From Sphingomonas panacisoli (GTDB lineage: Bacteria; Pseudomonadota; Alphaproteobacteria; Sphingomonadales; Sphingomonadaceae): a DNA stretch of 64,000 nt. The stretch is taken from the NCBI RefSeq assembly GCF_007859635.1, contig NZ_CP042306.1, positions 1,674,001 to 1,738,000 of the forward strand. The letters run 5' to 3'. The notes under the pieces are model-generated. The model was not told the DNA's origin. It searched no databases and saw only the letters and a program-made list of their open reading frames with translations. Both the position numbers and the translations under genes were made by a program. Shown piece after piece: positions 19,948 to 29,284 of the stretch. Position 1 is the stretch's first letter. Every line of letters starts with the position of its first letter.

Positions 19948-21448
19948 GGTTCGCCCGTCAACAGCGGTTGGCGGTCACAGGCCGCAGCCAGCGCCGTATG
20001 ACGCTTTTGTACTGCCTCGCCATATAGCGCGAGGTCGTTGCCGGCGAGGTGCAACGTCAGTGCGGTACCGTCCTCCCCCAGCGTCGATCGCTCGAGCGGC
20101 CCGGCGACGCCGCCAGACAAACGCTGGCCCAAACGCATGGCGAGACCCCACAATATCGCGCGCTTGAGATCGGCCGGAGCGGCAAGCTGGTCGAGCCCCG
20201 ACGGCGTACCCGATCCGCCACCGAGCGACGTCCACAAGGCTTGCGCGATGATCGCCCGCCCGCGCGCGTCCACCGCTACCCAATTGCCGTGCAGCGCGAT
20301 CTCGACACCGCGTTCGGCGCGGAACTCTGGATTGGCGTGCCAGCCGACATCGGCCAACAGGCACGCGGCGTGACGCAGCCGCGCCATGGCGGCGGAATCC
20401 TCGAACAACGGCGCGATCCACCGGTCGAGCAAGTCGCCATGTTCGGGAAAGCGGCCCAGGCGCTGGCCGTCGGCGCGCGCGGACACGATCAACGGATCCT
20501 GTTTCCGAGTCTCGGTATCGAGCGCCTCGTACAACAATCCTTCGCGCAGCCCGAAGCTCGACACGATCGTGCGTTCGCTCTTGAGGTGTCGAAGCAGCGA
20601 CGCGAGCAACGCCGCCGCATCGTTGAGCATCGGCGCGCGCTGCGAGGAAATGCCGGGAACGTCCTTCAATCGCCCCTTGCCGACATGGCTGACCGTGCGC
20701 ACCAGCCGCGCGATCGACGCCGGCGACATCGCATATTGCTGGATGACGGGTAACGGATAGCGTTTCAGCGTCATGTCGAGCCGCCCGAGGCTGCGCCACG
20801 AGCCGCCGACCAGATAGAGCGGCAATCCCTTACCTTTCCCCGACCAACCGGCCTGATCGAGTAGTTTCGCGACACGGCGGTCGATCGCGCCCCGGCCCTT
20901 TTCGCGCAAGGCCGCGACGCGCAGCACGCCGAGCGGGAACGACACGCGGTCGCGAATCTCGCCTTTCTTGACGCGCACCAGCTCCAAGCTGCCGCCGCCG
21001 AGGTCGCCGACGATCCCGTCCGCGTCGGGAATGGCGGACAGCACGCCCATCCCGGCGGCGATCGCTTCCTGTTCGCCCGTCAGTAGTTCGACCGGCAACC
21101 CTATCCGCGCCGCAGCGTCCAGCAGGACGCGGCCGTTAGGGCGTCGCGCACGGCAGCGGTGGCGACCGTGCGCAGCGAGGTGACTTCCATTTCATGCGCC
21201 AGGGCCGCGAACCGTTCCAGCGTCTCGGTCGCCAGTGCGATCGCGTCTGGCGCAAGTTTGCCGTTCTGCGCCAACCCCTTGCCGAGCCCGGCCATGACCT
21301 TTTCGTTGAACAGGGTCGCGGGCAGCCGCGCCGGACCTTGATAGACGACGAGACGGATCGAGTTCGAGCCGATATCGATGATCGCCGTCCGCGGCGGCGC
21401 ATCCGCCGCGGCGTCGGCGCGGGGCTTGTTGAACAGGAGCGTTGCCAT
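19944..21448 (-). pseudogene. ppx: Exopolyphosphatase Ppx, split by a one-base frameshift
   Basis: Ppx/GppA enzymes remove terminal phosphates from polyphosphate. The 5' part (21101-21448) carries the first ATPase motif IDIGSNSIRLVVY and runs to TVATAAVRDALTA before going out of frame to a TAG. The 3' part resumes with GRVLLDAAARIGLPVELLTG and continues through DLGGGSLELV to the normal C terminus at 19944. Adding one base near 21139-21141 (a GGG run on the + strand) gives VRDAPNGRVLLDAAAR and restores about 500 residues. The remaining sequence is well conserved, so this is either a recent mutation or a base-calling error. ppk1 is directly upstream. Confidence 0.88.
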
Positions 21449-21456
21449 GCGAAACG

Positions 21457-23628
21457 CTAACGCCGCCGTGCCAGCGATAGTTTCGGGACCGCCCCGCCCT
21501 CCAGCGCCGCGCCGCGCCCGCTGAGCGACGGATTGGTCATGAAATAGCGGTGTAGATTGAACGGCTTGGTGCCGGGTTCGAGACGATCGTAGCTGCCGTC
21601 CGCATTGAGCACCCAGCTCTGTTCGGTATCGATCAGATTCGCGACCATGACTTGATCGAGGATCTGGTCGTGCACGGTCGGGTTGAGGATCGGCAGCATA
21701 TATTCGACGCGTCGGTCGAAATTGCGCGGCATCCAGTCGGCCGAGGAGATGAAAATCTTCGCGCCGTCATTGGGCAATGCCTTGCCGTTGCCGAAGCACC
21801 AAATGCGGCTGTGTTCGAGGAAGCGGCCGATCACCGACTTGACGCGGATATTCTCCGACATACCGGGGACGCCGGGGCGCAGACAGCAGATGCCGCGGAT
21901 GATCAGGTCGATTTCGACTCCCGCGTTCGATGCTTCGTAGAGCTTTTCGATAATCGCCGGGTCGACGACAGAATTCATCTTGGCCCAGATCGCGGCGGGC
22001 TTGCCGGCATCGGCGTTGGCGATCTCGGCGTCGATCAATGCGGTCAGCTTGGGTCGCAAGTCGCGCGGCGAGATGCCGACGCACTTCAGCGTCGGCTCGA
22101 CATAACCGGTGACGTAGTTGAAGATCTGTGCGGCATCGCGGCCGATATCGGGATCGGCGGTGAAGAAGCTGAGGTCGGTGTAGATGCGCGCGGTGACGGG
22201 GTGATAATTGCCCGTGCCGAAGTGGCAGTAGGTCTTGTATTCGCCCGCCTCGCGCCGGACGACCATCGAGACCTTGGCGTGGGTCTTCCAGTCGAAGAAG
22301 CCGTAGACGACCTGCACGCCCGCGCGTTCGAGTGCCGAGGCCCAGAGGAGGTTCTGCTCCTCGTCGAACCGCGCCTTGAGTTCGACGACCGCCGTCACCG
22401 ACTTGCCCGATTCGGCCGCGGCGATGAGCGCGTTGATCACGGCGGACTGCTTGCCGGCGCGATAGAGCGTCTGCTTGATCGCGACGACATCCGGATCGGC
22501 GGCGGCTTGTTTCAGGAATTCGATCACCACCTCGAACGTTTCGTAGGGGTGGTGGACGACGATATCCTTGGCCTTAATCGCCGCGAAACAGTCGCCGCCG
22601 AATTCGCGGATGCGCTCCGGAAAACGCGGCGCGAAAGGGACGAACTTCAGATCGGGGCGGTTCTCGTCGATGATCGCTTCGAGGTCGTGGATGCCCAGGA
22701 ACGCGCCGCTTTCGGTGACGAATGCGTCGCCGCCCGCGAGTTCGTCGCGCAGTACGGCGCCCAGTCCTTCGGGCATGCCCGATTCGAGTTCGAGCCGGAT
22801 CACCCTGCCCCGCCGCCGCCGCTTGATCGCGTTGGCGAAGTAGCGGACCAGGTCCTCGGCATCCTCTTCGATCTCGATATCGCTGTCGCGCAGCACGCGG
22901 AACTCGGCGGCGCCGCTGACCGCGTAGCCGGGGAAGATGATCGAAGAGAAGCGCTTCACCAGCGATTCGACCGCGACGTACCGCGCCGGCTCGCCCGGCA
23001 AGCGCACGAATCGCGCCATCGGTGCGGGCAGCATCACGAGCTCGCGAATCTCCTCGCCGTCCGACGCGCGGACGAGGTCGAAGATCACCGCCAGCCCCTT
23101 GTTCGGCATGAACGGAAACGGGTGCGCGGGATCGAGCGCCTGCGGGGTCAGGATCGGGAAGATCTGGTCACGGAAATGCGTTTCCAGCCAGGCCGCGTCC
23201 TCCGCGCTCACCGCTTCGTCGATCTGGCGCGATCCGAGCACGTGGATGCCGACCTCGGCCAGATCGCGGCGCAAATCGCGCCAGACCGAGCGCTGATCCT
23301 CGACCAGCGCGTCGGCGGCGGCGATGATCGCGGTCAGCTGCTCGCGCGTCGTCAGGCCGTCGGCGGAGCGGCGCTCGACCTCCTGCTTCTGCTGCCCCAT
23401 CAGCCCGGCGACGCGGACCATGAAGAATTCGTCCAGGTTGGCGCCGGAGATCGACAGGAATCGCACGCGTTCGAGCAACGGATGCGCTTCGTTGCACGCC
23501 TCCTCCAGCACACGGCGGTTGAACGCCAGCCAGCTCAGCTCGCGATTGAAGTAACGTTCGCCGCTATCGGCGCGATCGAACTCCTCGTCGTCGTTGGCGA
23601 GACGAGCGATATGCGCGGGCCGAGTCAT
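21457..23628 (-). CDS. ppk1: Polyphosphate kinase PPK1
   Basis: A 723-residue enzyme making long-chain polyphosphate reversibly from ATP. The N-terminal region (RYFNRELSWLAFNRRVLEEA) and the two phospholipase-D-like domains are present. The autophosphorylated histidine lies in CHFGTGNYHPVTARIYTD and the second catalytic histidine in LEHSRIWCFGNG. Its start overlaps the hdaA stop (ATGA) and its stop is 8 bases from ppx, so polyphosphate synthesis and breakdown are in one operon with hdaA and a DUF2066 gene. Confidence 0.97.
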   Translation of the reverse strand: MTRPAHIARLANDDEEFDRADSGERYFNRELSWLAFNRRVLEEACNEAHPLLERVRFLSISGANLDEFFMVRVAGLMGQQKQEVERRSADGLTTREQLTAIIAAADALVEDQRSVWRDLRRDLAEVGIHVLGSRQIDEAVSAEDAAWLETHFRDQIFPILTPQALDPAHPFPFMPNKGLAVIFDLVRASDGEEIRELVMLPAPMARFVRLPGEPARYVAVESLVKRFSSIIFPGYAVSGAAEFRVLRDSDIEIEEDAEDLVRYFANAIKRRRRGRVIRLELESGMPEGLGAVLRDELAGGDAFVTESGAFLGIHDLEAIIDENRPDLKFVPFAPRFPERIREFGGDCFAAIKAKDIVVHHPYETFEVVIEFLKQAAADPDVVAIKQTLYRAGKQSAVINALIAAAESGKSVTAVVELKARFDEEQNLLWASALERAGVQVVYGFFDWKTHAKVSMVVRREAGEYKTYCHFGTGNYHPVTARIYTDLSFFTADPDIGRDAAQIFNYVTGYVEPTLKCVGISPRDLRPKLTALIDAEIANADAGKPAAIWAKMNSVVDPAIIEKLYEASNAGVEIDLIIRGICCLRPGVPGMSENIRVKSVIGRFLEHSRIWCFGNGKALPNDGAKIFISSADWMPRNFDRRVEYMLPILNPTVHDQILDQVMVANLIDTEQSWVLNADGSYDRLEPGTKPFNLHRYFMTNPSLSGRGAALEGGAVPKLSLARRR

Positions 23629-24251
23629 TGGTCATCCTGTGATGAAGGCAGGGCGATGATTCCCGCCGCCGCCAGTGTGGCCCGTGCGCGCGGAATGGAC
23701 AAGCGCTTGCGGTGTTCGAGCACGTCCTGGTCGAGGACGTCGACCGCGCGCTCGACCGCAACGAAATTGCGGTCGAGCCGGGCGATCAGCCATTCGATCA
23801 GGTCCGGCCGCGCGTCGAGATGCCGGCGCAGGAACTGGCGTTCGAGCAACGACCGCATCAGCGCGTCGTCGGGCGGACCGATCCGCGCGACCGGGCTAGC
23901 GGCGAGGCGCGAGCGCAGATCGGGAATCGCGATGCGCCAATCGGGCGGTGCGCTTTCGGCGATGAACAATTGCGGCCGGCGATCGGCCTGCGCCGCATTC
24001 CAGGCGTGGAACAGATCCTTTTCGGCGCGACGATCGGCATCGTCGACGAACGTCCCACCGCTACGGCTGGCGAACACGCGCGCGAGCACGCTGCGTCCCG
24101 ACTTGCGCGGCCCGATCAGCAATGCGGTCATCACCGGCCAGGTCGCCCAGCGTTCGAGCAAGTGGAAGGCGTGACTGTTCGACGCGGTCACCAGGAATTC
24201 GTCGTCGGCTGGACCGGGTGGCCAAGCCAGCGGCAGGCCGAGCTGGCTCAT
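23625..24251 (-). CDS. hdaA: DnaA-related ATPase of the Hda/HdaA type
   Basis: A 208-residue protein resembling the AAA+ domain of DnaA. It begins [13 protein letters not shown], contains a P-loop-like LLIGPRKSGRSVLARVF, sensor/box sequences (PDLRSRLAASP) and the lid region LLERQFLRRHL. It lacks the DnaA DNA-binding domain. By analogy with Caulobacter HdaA and E. coli Hda it would stimulate ATP hydrolysis by DnaA and limit re-initiation of replication. The P-loop (GPRKSGRS) is atypical, lacking the usual GKS/T end, so nucleotide use is uncertain. It overlaps both neighbours by 4 bases. Confidence 0.82.
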   Translation of the reverse strand: MSQLGLPLAWPPGPADDEFLVTASNSHAFHLLERWATWPVMTALLIGPRKSGRSVLARVFASRSGGTFVDDADRRAEKDLFHAWNAAQADRRPQLFIAESAPPDWRIAIPDLRSRLAASPVARIGPPDDALMRSLLERQFLRRHLDARPDLIEWLIARLDRNFVAVERAVDVLDQDVLEHRKRLSIPRARATLAAAGIIALPSSQDDQ

Positions 24252-25489
24252 TCGCCCGGCGCTGGCTCCGCGCGGCGGATGCGGAGCGTGGTGCCGTTGC
24301 GTCCGACCTGGAACCCGCGCGACTGGAGCGAGGTGCGCAGCACTTCGGGATCGCCGCTGTAGTTCAGCCGCATCACCGACACGCCGCCGATCGCCATGCT
24401 GGTGGTCGATGCGCCGGTCACGCCGGGAACGCCGCGCACCGCCGCTTCGATCGACGACACCGAACCGGCGGTCGGCGTGTCGAACTGGATCGTCATCGAC
24501 GCGGTACCCGTAGTCGCCGTCGGCGTTTCGGACGTGACGATCGTATCGCCGGGCGTGTCGGTAGCCTCGGGAGTCGCGGTCGGCGTCGGCATCGGCGGCG
24601 CGATGTACGCAAGACTCGGATCGTAGGCGAGGCCCCCGCCCTTCAACGCGTTCTGATAGATCGTGTCCATCCGCTTGACCCCGGCGTCGAGCAACGCGGT
24701 CAGGCCGTCCTCGCTCTCTACCCGCAAGGTGAAGCGGGCGAGCACATGATTGTCGGCGCCGTGCCGCGCCTCGAACACGCCGATCACCGGACCGCCGGGC
24801 CATTGCCGCGACAGCGTCACCACCGGCGTCAGGACATCGGATGCGGCATATTGATCGAGCACGCTCCGCCACCAGCCACGGTCGCGGCGACCGATCTGGC
24901 CTTCGTTGAGCAACAGCGAATCGGGACCGGCGCCGATCGGGCGGACATAATCGACCGCGCTGTCGCCGGCGCGGAAGCGTCCCCAGGCATCCTGCCACGC
25001 CGTCTTCTGTTCGAACGCCGTCGCCGCCCCGCCCGACCACTGGATCGGCACAAGGACCATCGGCTGGGACCGCGTCCCCTCGCCGCCGACGCCCAGCATT
25101 CCGCCGATCTTGCCCCGGCTGAACAGCACGCCCAGTTTCGCGATGTAGCGATTGGGGCCGATTTGTTCGTTCTCGATGACGATACCCGTCACCATCGAAT
25201 CGAGCACGCTGTCCGACGGCACGCCGCCCGCGGTGCCCATCTTCTTGGCGAGCATCTGATAGCCCTTGCGCTGGGCGACGCGCCACCCGGCGTAGCGCGC
25301 GGCCTCGGCATTCGGCCCGGTCACGTCGACCATCACGCCGTCGATCTGATAGCTGCCCGAGGCGTCGACCGGCGCGTTGGTGTCGATCGTGTCGGTCGGG
25401 GTCGATTGCGCCGCGACCATCCCGGCTGCCCCGGCGAGCGCCAGAGCCGCGACGATGGCGGAAGCATGGAATAAGCGGGCGCGGAGCAT
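24248..25489 (-). CDS. DUF2066 family exported protein
   Basis: A 413-residue protein with an N-terminal signal peptide or anchor ([23 protein letters not shown]) followed by a DUF2066-like domain containing [22 protein letters not shown] low-complexity Thr/Pro stretch (about residues 310-340) separates a C-terminal domain with [19 protein letters not shown]. Function unknown; in sphingomonads this gene commonly precedes hdaA, as here. The start is set at the ATG at 25489, giving a normal signal sequence. It diverges from purM across 64 bases. Confidence 0.78.
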   Translation of the reverse strand: MLRARLFHASAIVAALALAGAAGMVAAQSTPTDTIDTNAPVDASGSYQIDGVMVDVTGPNAEAARYAGWRVAQRKGYQMLAKKMGTAGGVPSDSVLDSMVTGIVIENEQIGPNRYIAKLGVLFSRGKIGGMLGVGGEGTRSQPMVLVPIQWSGGAATAFEQKTAWQDAWGRFRAGDSAVDYVRPIGAGPDSLLLNEGQIGRRDRGWWRSVLDQYAASDVLTPVVTLSRQWPGGPVIGVFEARHGADNHVLARFTLRVESEDGLTALLDAGVKRMDTIYQNALKGGGLAYDPSLAYIAPPMPTPTATPEATDTPGDTIVTSETPTATTGTASMTIQFDTPTAGSVSSIEAAVRGVPGVTGASTTSMAIGGVSVMRLNYSGDPEVLRTSLQSRGFQVGRNGTTLRIRRAEPAPGE

Positions 25490-25553
25490 GTCGGGCGCCC
25501 TTTTGGCGAAGCAAGCGTGGAAATCCAAGCGCGATATCGCTAGGCGGCATCGC

Positions 25554-26660
25554 ATGAGCGACACCGACCGCCGCAACAGCCCCTACACTTATGCCGATGC
25601 GGGGGTATCGATCGCCGCCGGCAACGCGCTGGTCCGGGCGATCGGGCCGTTGGCGAAAGCCACGCGGCGACCCGGCGCGGATGCCGATCTCGGCGGGTTC
25701 GGCGGGTTCTTCGACCTGAAGGCGGCGGGGTTCGTCGATCCGTTGCTGGTCGCGGCGAACGACGGGGTCGGCACCAAGCTGAAGCTCGCGATCGACAGCG
25801 GGCAGCACGACGGCGTCGGGATCGATCTGGTAGCGATGTGCGTCAACGATCTGATCGTGCAGGGCGCGGAGCCGCTATTCTTCCTCGATTATTACGCGAC
25901 CGGGAAGCTGGACAACGATGTCGCGACGCGCGTGGTGGCGGGGATCGCCGAAGGGTGCCGGATCGCCGGCTGCGCGCTGATCGGCGGCGAGACGGCGGAG
26001 ATGCCGGGCATGTATGCGGCGGGCGATTACGATCTCGCGGGGTTCTGCGTCGGCGCGGTCGAGCGTAATCGTGTACTGACAGGCAAAGATATCGCGGCGG
26101 GCGACGTCGTGCTGGGACTCGCGTCGTCGGGGGTGCATTCGAACGGCTATTCGCTCGTTCGACGACTGGCGGCGGACAAGGGCTGGAAGCTCGACCGCCC
26201 GGCGCTGTTCGATAGCGACGTGCTGCTGATCGACGCGCTGATGGCGCCGACGCGTATCTATGTGAAGAGCCTGATGCCGCTGATTGCGGGGGGACGGATA
26301 AAGGGCCTCGCGCATGTTACCGGTGGTGGCTTGCTCGAGAATATTCCTCGCGTACTCCCTAACGGCGCGCATGCCCGGATCCATGCCGATGCGTGGCCGC
26401 AAACTCGGCTGATGGCATTCCTGCAGGCGCAGGGCGCGATCGAGCCCGAGGAAATGGCGCGCACGTTCAATTGCGGCGTCGGCATGGCGGTGGTCGTGGC
26501 GGGGGATCAGGCCGATGCGGTCGTCGCCGCGCTCGAGGCAGCCGACGAAACCGCGTTCCGGATCGGCGAGATCGTCGCGGGCGAGCGGGGCTGCACCGTT
26601 TACGGCTCGACCGAAACTTGGAGCGCCCGCGCCGACTGGTCCGCCACGCACAATGCCTAA
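25554..26660 (+). CDS. purM: Phosphoribosylformylglycinamidine cyclo-ligase
   Basis: A 368-residue AIR synthetase, step 5 of purine synthesis (FGAM plus ATP to AIR). Motifs: [10 protein letters not shown] near the N terminus, [12 protein letters not shown], the [12 protein letters not shown] segment and [16 protein letters not shown]. The start is the ATG at 25554 ([10 protein letters not shown]), rather than an in-frame start further upstream that would enter the divergent gene. It overlaps purN by 8 bases. Confidence 0.97.
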   Translation: MSDTDRRNSPYTYADAGVSIAAGNALVRAIGPLAKATRRPGADADLGGFGGFFDLKAAGFVDPLLVAANDGVGTKLKLAIDSGQHDGVGIDLVAMCVNDLIVQGAEPLFFLDYYATGKLDNDVATRVVAGIAEGCRIAGCALIGGETAEMPGMYAAGDYDLAGFCVGAVERNRVLTGKDIAAGDVVLGLASSGVHSNGYSLVRRLAADKGWKLDRPALFDSDVLLIDALMAPTRIYVKSLMPLIAGGRIKGLAHVTGGGLLENIPRVLPNGAHARIHADAWPQTRLMAFLQAQGAIEPEEMARTFNCGVGMAVVVAGDQADAVVAALEAADETAFRIGEIVAGERGCTVYGSTETWSARADWSATHNA

Positions 26661-27210
26661 ATCCGTCGGTATTCTGATCTCGGGCCGCGGTTCGAACATG
26701 ATGGCGCTCGTCGAAGCGGCGAGCGACGCGTACGAAGTCGTCGTCGTGGCGTCGGACAATCCTGCGGCGCCTGGCCTTGCCTGGGCGCGCGAGCATGGCA
26801 TTCCGACCTTCGCATTGTCGCCAAAAGGGATCGGCAAGGCTGCCTATGAAGCGGCGGTGACTGGCGCGTTGCGGGAAGCCGGTGCGGAGATCGTCGCGCT
26901 CGCCGGGTATATGCGGCTGCTGTCCGACGAGTTCGTCGCGACGTGGCGCGGGCGGGTCGTCAACATCCACCCTTCTCTATTGCCCAAGTATAAGGGGCTC
27001 GACACCCACCAGCGCGCCATCGACGCGGGCGATTTGGAAGCCGGGTGCTCGGTCCATATCGTCACCGAGGAACTCGACGCCGGCGAGCTGCTCGGCCAAA
27101 CGACCGTGCCGATTGAGCCCGGCGACGATGCCGAAACCCTTGCCGCCCGGGTGCTCGCCGAAGAGCATCGCCTTTACCCGCGCGTTCTGGCAGACTTCGC
27201 GGCACGATGA
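26653..27210 (+). CDS. purN: Phosphoribosylglycinamide formyltransferase
   Basis: A 185-residue GAR transformylase using 10-formyl-THF in purine synthesis. The [11 protein letters not shown] phosphate loop, the [13 protein letters not shown] segment, catalytic [16 protein letters not shown] (Asn, His) and the downstream Asp of [11 protein letters not shown] are present. The start at 26653 lies within the purM end (8-base overlap). With fhs (10-formyl-THF synthesis, 52272) the window covers both the donor and this consumer. Confidence 0.96.
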   Translation: MPKSVGILISGRGSNMMALVEAASDAYEVVVVASDNPAAPGLAWAREHGIPTFALSPKGIGKAAYEAAVTGALREAGAEIVALAGYMRLLSDEFVATWRGRVVNIHPSLLPKYKGLDTHQRAIDAGDLEAGCSVHIVTEELDAGELLGQTTVPIEPGDDAETLAARVLAEEHRLYPRVLADFAAR

Positions 27211-27584
27211 GTCCCGATTACGAGTCCGACCTCGCCCGCGTTCGCGCGATCTGCATGGCTTACCCGGAGGCCGCCGAGAAACTCTCGCACGGCTCGCCCG
27301 CCTTCTTCATCGAGAAGGGCAAGGTCTACGCCTATGTCTGGCACAACCATCACAATGACGGGCACACCGCGGTGATGGTGAAGACGAGCGGTCGCGAAGA
27401 GCAGGCGATGCTCGTCGAGATGGACCCCGATTTCTACCACGTCCCGCCCTATCTCGGCCCGTCGGGCTGGATCGGGATGGAACTGAACGGCGACGCCACC
27501 GACTGGGACCGGATCGAGGATCGCATAGCGATCAGCTGGGAAATGGTCGCGCCACGGCGCTTGCTGGAGGCCGGTGGACGATGA
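27207..27584 (+). CDS. MmcQ/YjbR family protein
   Basis: A 125-residue protein of the YjbR/MmcQ family (cyaY-like fold, suggested DNA-binding). It shows LPEAxE-like AYPEAAEKLSHGSPAFFIEKGKVYA split over the N-terminal half, and YLGPSGWIGMELN near the C terminus. Biochemical role unknown. It overlaps purN by 4 bases (ATGA) and is followed by another 4-base overlap, so it is an operon member. Confidence 0.85.
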   Translation: MSPDYESDLARVRAICMAYPEAAEKLSHGSPAFFIEKGKVYAYVWHNHHNDGHTAVMVKTSGREEQAMLVEMDPDFYHVPPYLGPSGWIGMELNGDATDWDRIEDRIAISWEMVAPRRLLEAGGR

Positions 27585-28204
27585 GCGAGGACAGCAGGAT
27601 CGAGGTCGCCGCGACCGAAGCCGTCGCCAAGGCCGAAGCCGCCGCGACGCGCCGCCGTTGGATCAATCTGGGCGAGTTCGTCGCCGTCGCCGGGCTGATC
27701 ATCGCCGCGGTCGGCCTATGGCTGACGTATCACGATCGTCAGGCCGACGAGGCCGACAAGCAGGCGGAGAAGAAAGCGGAGGCGAGCGAGCGCGCGACGT
27801 ATGTCGTCAAGAGCTCGATGCGCGGCAACGACGTGGTGATCACGCCCGACGACCGCCACGCGCTCGGCGACATCGCGGTGACGTTCCCGACCGCGCTCGG
27901 CGTGTCGTCGCAGACCAGCCCGACCCAGACGATTCCGGCAAGCTGGTTCAAGAGCGCGCTGCTCAAGGCGACCGATGGCGGGGCGGACGATCAGGAGGGC
28001 AAGCTGCCCGTTCTGCTCACCGTGAATTACATGGACGACGATCAGCAGCGATCGACCACCGGCGTGTACGACATCGTGTGGCGGACCAAGGGCGGCGGGC
28101 TGATCGGCGGACGGTCGTTGAAGGTCGTCGGCATGCGCCTGCACGAACGCGGCGGCTCGCAGAAGCGTATCGATACGCTGTGGGCGATGAAAGCCAAGCA
28201 GTAA
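27581..28204 (+). CDS. Single-pass membrane protein, unknown function
   Basis: A 207-residue protein with a charged, Ala/Glu-rich N terminus, one membrane helix (FVAVAGLIIAAVGLWLTY, about residues 31-48), a short Glu/Lys/Ala coiled region and a soluble domain with beta-rich segments (VVITPDDRHALGDIAVTFP, LPVLLTVNYMDDDQQR). The domain is probably periplasmic by topology of the N-terminal helix, but that is uncertain. No family recognised. Last gene of the purM-purN-yjbR run. Confidence 0.7.
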   Translation: MSEDSRIEVAATEAVAKAEAAATRRRWINLGEFVAVAGLIIAAVGLWLTYHDRQADEADKQAEKKAEASERATYVVKSSMRGNDVVITPDDRHALGDIAVTFPTALGVSSQTSPTQTIPASWFKSALLKATDGGADDQEGKLPVLLTVNYMDDDQQRSTTGVYDIVWRTKGGGLIGGRSLKVVGMRLHERGGSQKRIDTLWAMKAKQ

Positions 28205-28213
28205 CTCAAAACC

Positions 28214-28294
28214 CGTCATGCCGGACTTGATCCGGCATCCCGCTTCTTTTTCTATGGCCAAAAAGCGGGACCCCGGCTCAAGGCCGGGGTGACG
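28214..28294. repeat. Miniature composite palindrome (81 bp)
   Basis: Layout: CGTC; hairpin ATGCCGGA-CTTGA-TCCGGCAT; arm CCCGCTT; a 17-base loop; arm AAGCGGG; hairpin ACCCCGGC-TCAAG-GCCGGGGT; GACG. The terminal CGTC/GACG and the two arms are mutually complementary, so the whole folds into a three-way-junction shape. It lies 9 bases after the membrane-protein stop, between that gene and convergent ndk, where it may also terminate transcription. It has the same plan and polarity as the copies at 53941 and 56278. Confidence 0.9.
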
Positions 28295-28329
28295 GAGGAA
28301 GAATGGACCGGGTTTTCCGGCCCACGAAA

Positions 28330-28752
28330 TCAGCCGACGATTTCTTCGGGCTTGAAGAAATACGCGATCTCGATCGCGGCATTCTCGTCCGAGTCCGACC
28401 CGTGCACGGTGTTCGCCTCGATCGATTCGGCCAGTTCCTTGCGGATCGTGCCGGGCTCGGCGTTCGCCGGGTTGGTCGCGCCCATGATGTCACGGTTGCG
28501 CTGCATGGCGTTCTCGCCCTCGAGCACCTGGACCACGACCGGGCCCGAGATCATGAAATCGACCAGCTCGCCGAAGAACGGACGTTCACGGTGGACCGCA
28601 TAGAAGCCCTCCGCCTGGTCGCGGGTCATGTGGATGCGCTTCGACGCGACGACGCGGAGACCCGCTTCCTCCAGCATCTTGGTGACCGCACCGGTGATGT
28701 TGCGGCGGGTGGCATCGGGCTTGATGATCGAAAACGTGCGTGTGGCGGCCAT
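28330..28752 (-). CDS. ndk: Nucleoside diphosphate kinase
   Basis: A 140-residue enzyme balancing NTP pools by gamma-phosphate transfer. [14 protein letters not shown] at the N terminus, the [20 protein letters not shown] segment and the catalytic histidine in NTVHGSDS are intact. Normal length. It lies leftward of holC by 78 bases and probably has its own promoter there. Confidence 0.98.
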   Translation of the reverse strand: MAATRTFSIIKPDATRRNITGAVTKMLEEAGLRVVASKRIHMTRDQAEGFYAVHRERPFFGELVDFMISGPVVVQVLEGENAMQRNRDIMGATNPANAEPGTIRKELAESIEANTVHGSDSDENAAIEIAYFFKPEEIVG

Positions 28753-28830
28753 GGCGGTCGCTCGCTCCTCTTTGTTGCAGGCTGTGGAAAACTGCGCGCC
28801 CTCTAGTCGTGGCAGGCTGACGGCGCAACC

Positions 28831-29271
28831 CTAAGCCGCCTGCTCCCACTTGCCCGCATCATCCTGTTTCCAATAGCGGCGCTCGACTCCGTCGCGATCC
28901 GCCAGCACCTTCCACGCGGCGCGCGCTTCCTGGATCCGGTCGCCATCGAAGAAATGGAACGCGCGTTCAAAGTCCAACGCCGCATCGCGCCATTCGCCGT
29001 CGATCAAGGCAATGTTGGCGGCTTCGTTGGCCGGGGCGACATCGGCGGCGATCAGCACCGGCTGGCTAGCGTCGTCATCGCCGCCCGCCTGGCCATGCGG
29101 CAGGAAACTTTCGGGCGAATAGCTCCACAGCAGCCGGTCGATCGCCCCGCGCTGCCCCTCGTCGCCGCTGACGATCAGCAACCGCCCACCGCCCGCCACG
29201 ATCCGCTGCGCGATGCTGGGCAGCGCGCGTTCGAGCGGGGTGGCGGTCAGATGGTAGAAATCGACCTGCAT
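28831..29271 (-). CDS. holC: DNA polymerase III chi subunit
   Basis: A 146-residue HolC protein, the clamp-loader accessory subunit that contacts SSB. It begins MQVDFYHLTATPLERALP and shows the HolC pattern RLLIVSGDEGQ, LLWSYSPESFLPHG and PVLIAADVAPANEA. The ATG at 29271 is used. It lies 13 bases after pepA on the same strand; pepA-holC pairing is a widely conserved arrangement. Confidence 0.92.
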   Translation of the reverse strand: MQVDFYHLTATPLERALPSIAQRIVAGGGRLLIVSGDEGQRGAIDRLLWSYSPESFLPHGQAGGDDDASQPVLIAADVAPANEAANIALIDGEWRDAALDFERAFHFFDGDRIQEARAAWKVLADRDGVERRYWKQDDAGKWEQAA

Positions 29272-29284
29272 CGGCACCTTGGCA

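Noticed and set aside
21652-24174. An 840-codon open frame antisense to ppk1 and hdaA
   Set aside because: It mirrors the codon pattern of the GC-rich real genes on the other strand, is Asp/Arg/Ala-rich with no recognisable domain, and ppk1 and hdaA are unmistakable.
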